Shown here piece by piece: positions 5,192 through 5,197 of a DNA stretch of 5,197 bases. Numbering within the stretch: the stretch's first letter is position 1; the number at the start of each line of letters is the position of its first letter. Made by a program: the position numbers and the translations under genes. Below the pieces are notes generated by a model. That model was not told the DNA's origin, searched no databases, and saw nothing but the letters and a program-made list of their open reading frames with translations. The stretch covers positions 1 to 5,197 of the forward strand of contig JALWYR010000155.1 in assembly GCA_027003085.1 (NCBI GenBank), read 5' to 3'. This stretch comes from Flavobacteriales bacterium (lineage in GTDB: Bacteria; Bacteroidota; Bacteroidia; Flavobacteriales; Flavobacteriaceae).

Positions 5192-5197
5192 TTGAAT

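Larger units (their letters stand above)
4780..5197. other. Gene-free, G+C-rich region with dense inverted repeats
   Basis: I find no credible gene in these 418 bases. The longest reading frame (minus strand, 5140 down to 4736) has no recognisable domain, is rich in Arg, Pro, Gly and Lys, and runs through the reductase terminator. In its place the region holds nested inverted repeats. There is a G+C-rich hairpin near 4806-4831, a long-stem element at 4850-5013, a small hairpin at 5013-5032 (CAGCC/GGCTG), a second branched stem at 5051-5136 and a hairpin at 5176-5191. This pattern suits a dispersed extragenic repeat or a structured RNA. Which strand would be transcribed is not clear. Confidence 0.6.

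Overview
The window looks like chromosomal DNA from a member of the Bacteroidota, moderately G+C-rich. Three things point there. The -7 boxes match or nearly match the phylum's TAnnTTTG consensus, with no clear Shine-Dalgarno sites. A secreted repeat protein carries N- and C-terminal modules I know from Bacteroidota surface proteins. The small double-TM protein also resembles proteins from that phylum. Assignment below phylum is not supported.

Layout: (1) 62-496 (+), a small exported protein with two predicted membrane segments and a Trp-rich tail. (2) 527-554, a strong hairpin terminator between convergent genes, usable on both strands. (3) 596-2239 (-), a 547-aa secreted protein whose centre is an array of 15-residue Gly/Tyr/Asn-rich repeats. 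(4) 2240-2436, an A+T-richer divergent intergenic region with a promoter on each strand. (5) 2437-3822 (+), a PLP-dependent beta-eliminating lyase. It is best called tyrosine phenol-lyase rather than tryptophanase, because the phenol-binding Thr and Arg and the whole colinear alignment favour it. (6) 3823-3914, a spacer with an exact Bacteroidota -7 box. (7) 3915-4727 (+), a ferredoxin/flavodoxin-NADP+ reductase of the bacterial Fpr type. (8) 4748-4779, an intrinsic terminator. (9) 4780-5197, a G+C-rich stretch with no credible gene but dense inverted repeats. These include a ~164-nt element closed by a 24-bp stem and enclosing two hairpins, followed by a second ~86-nt stem-loop.

How the genes work together: no operon is compelling. 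Gene 1 and the repeat protein converge, and the repeat protein and the lyase diverge. The lyase and the reductase run in the same direction with a 92-nt gap, but the reductase appears to have its own promoter. The lyase would give the cell phenol, pyruvate and ammonium from tyrosine, or the reverse reaction. The reductase would exchange electrons between NADPH and ferredoxin/flavodoxin. A functional link between the two is not shown by the sequence.

The features most worth a second look are the structured noncoding tail (candidate RNA or dispersed extragenic repeat family), the strict 15-residue repeat array, and the lyase identity.
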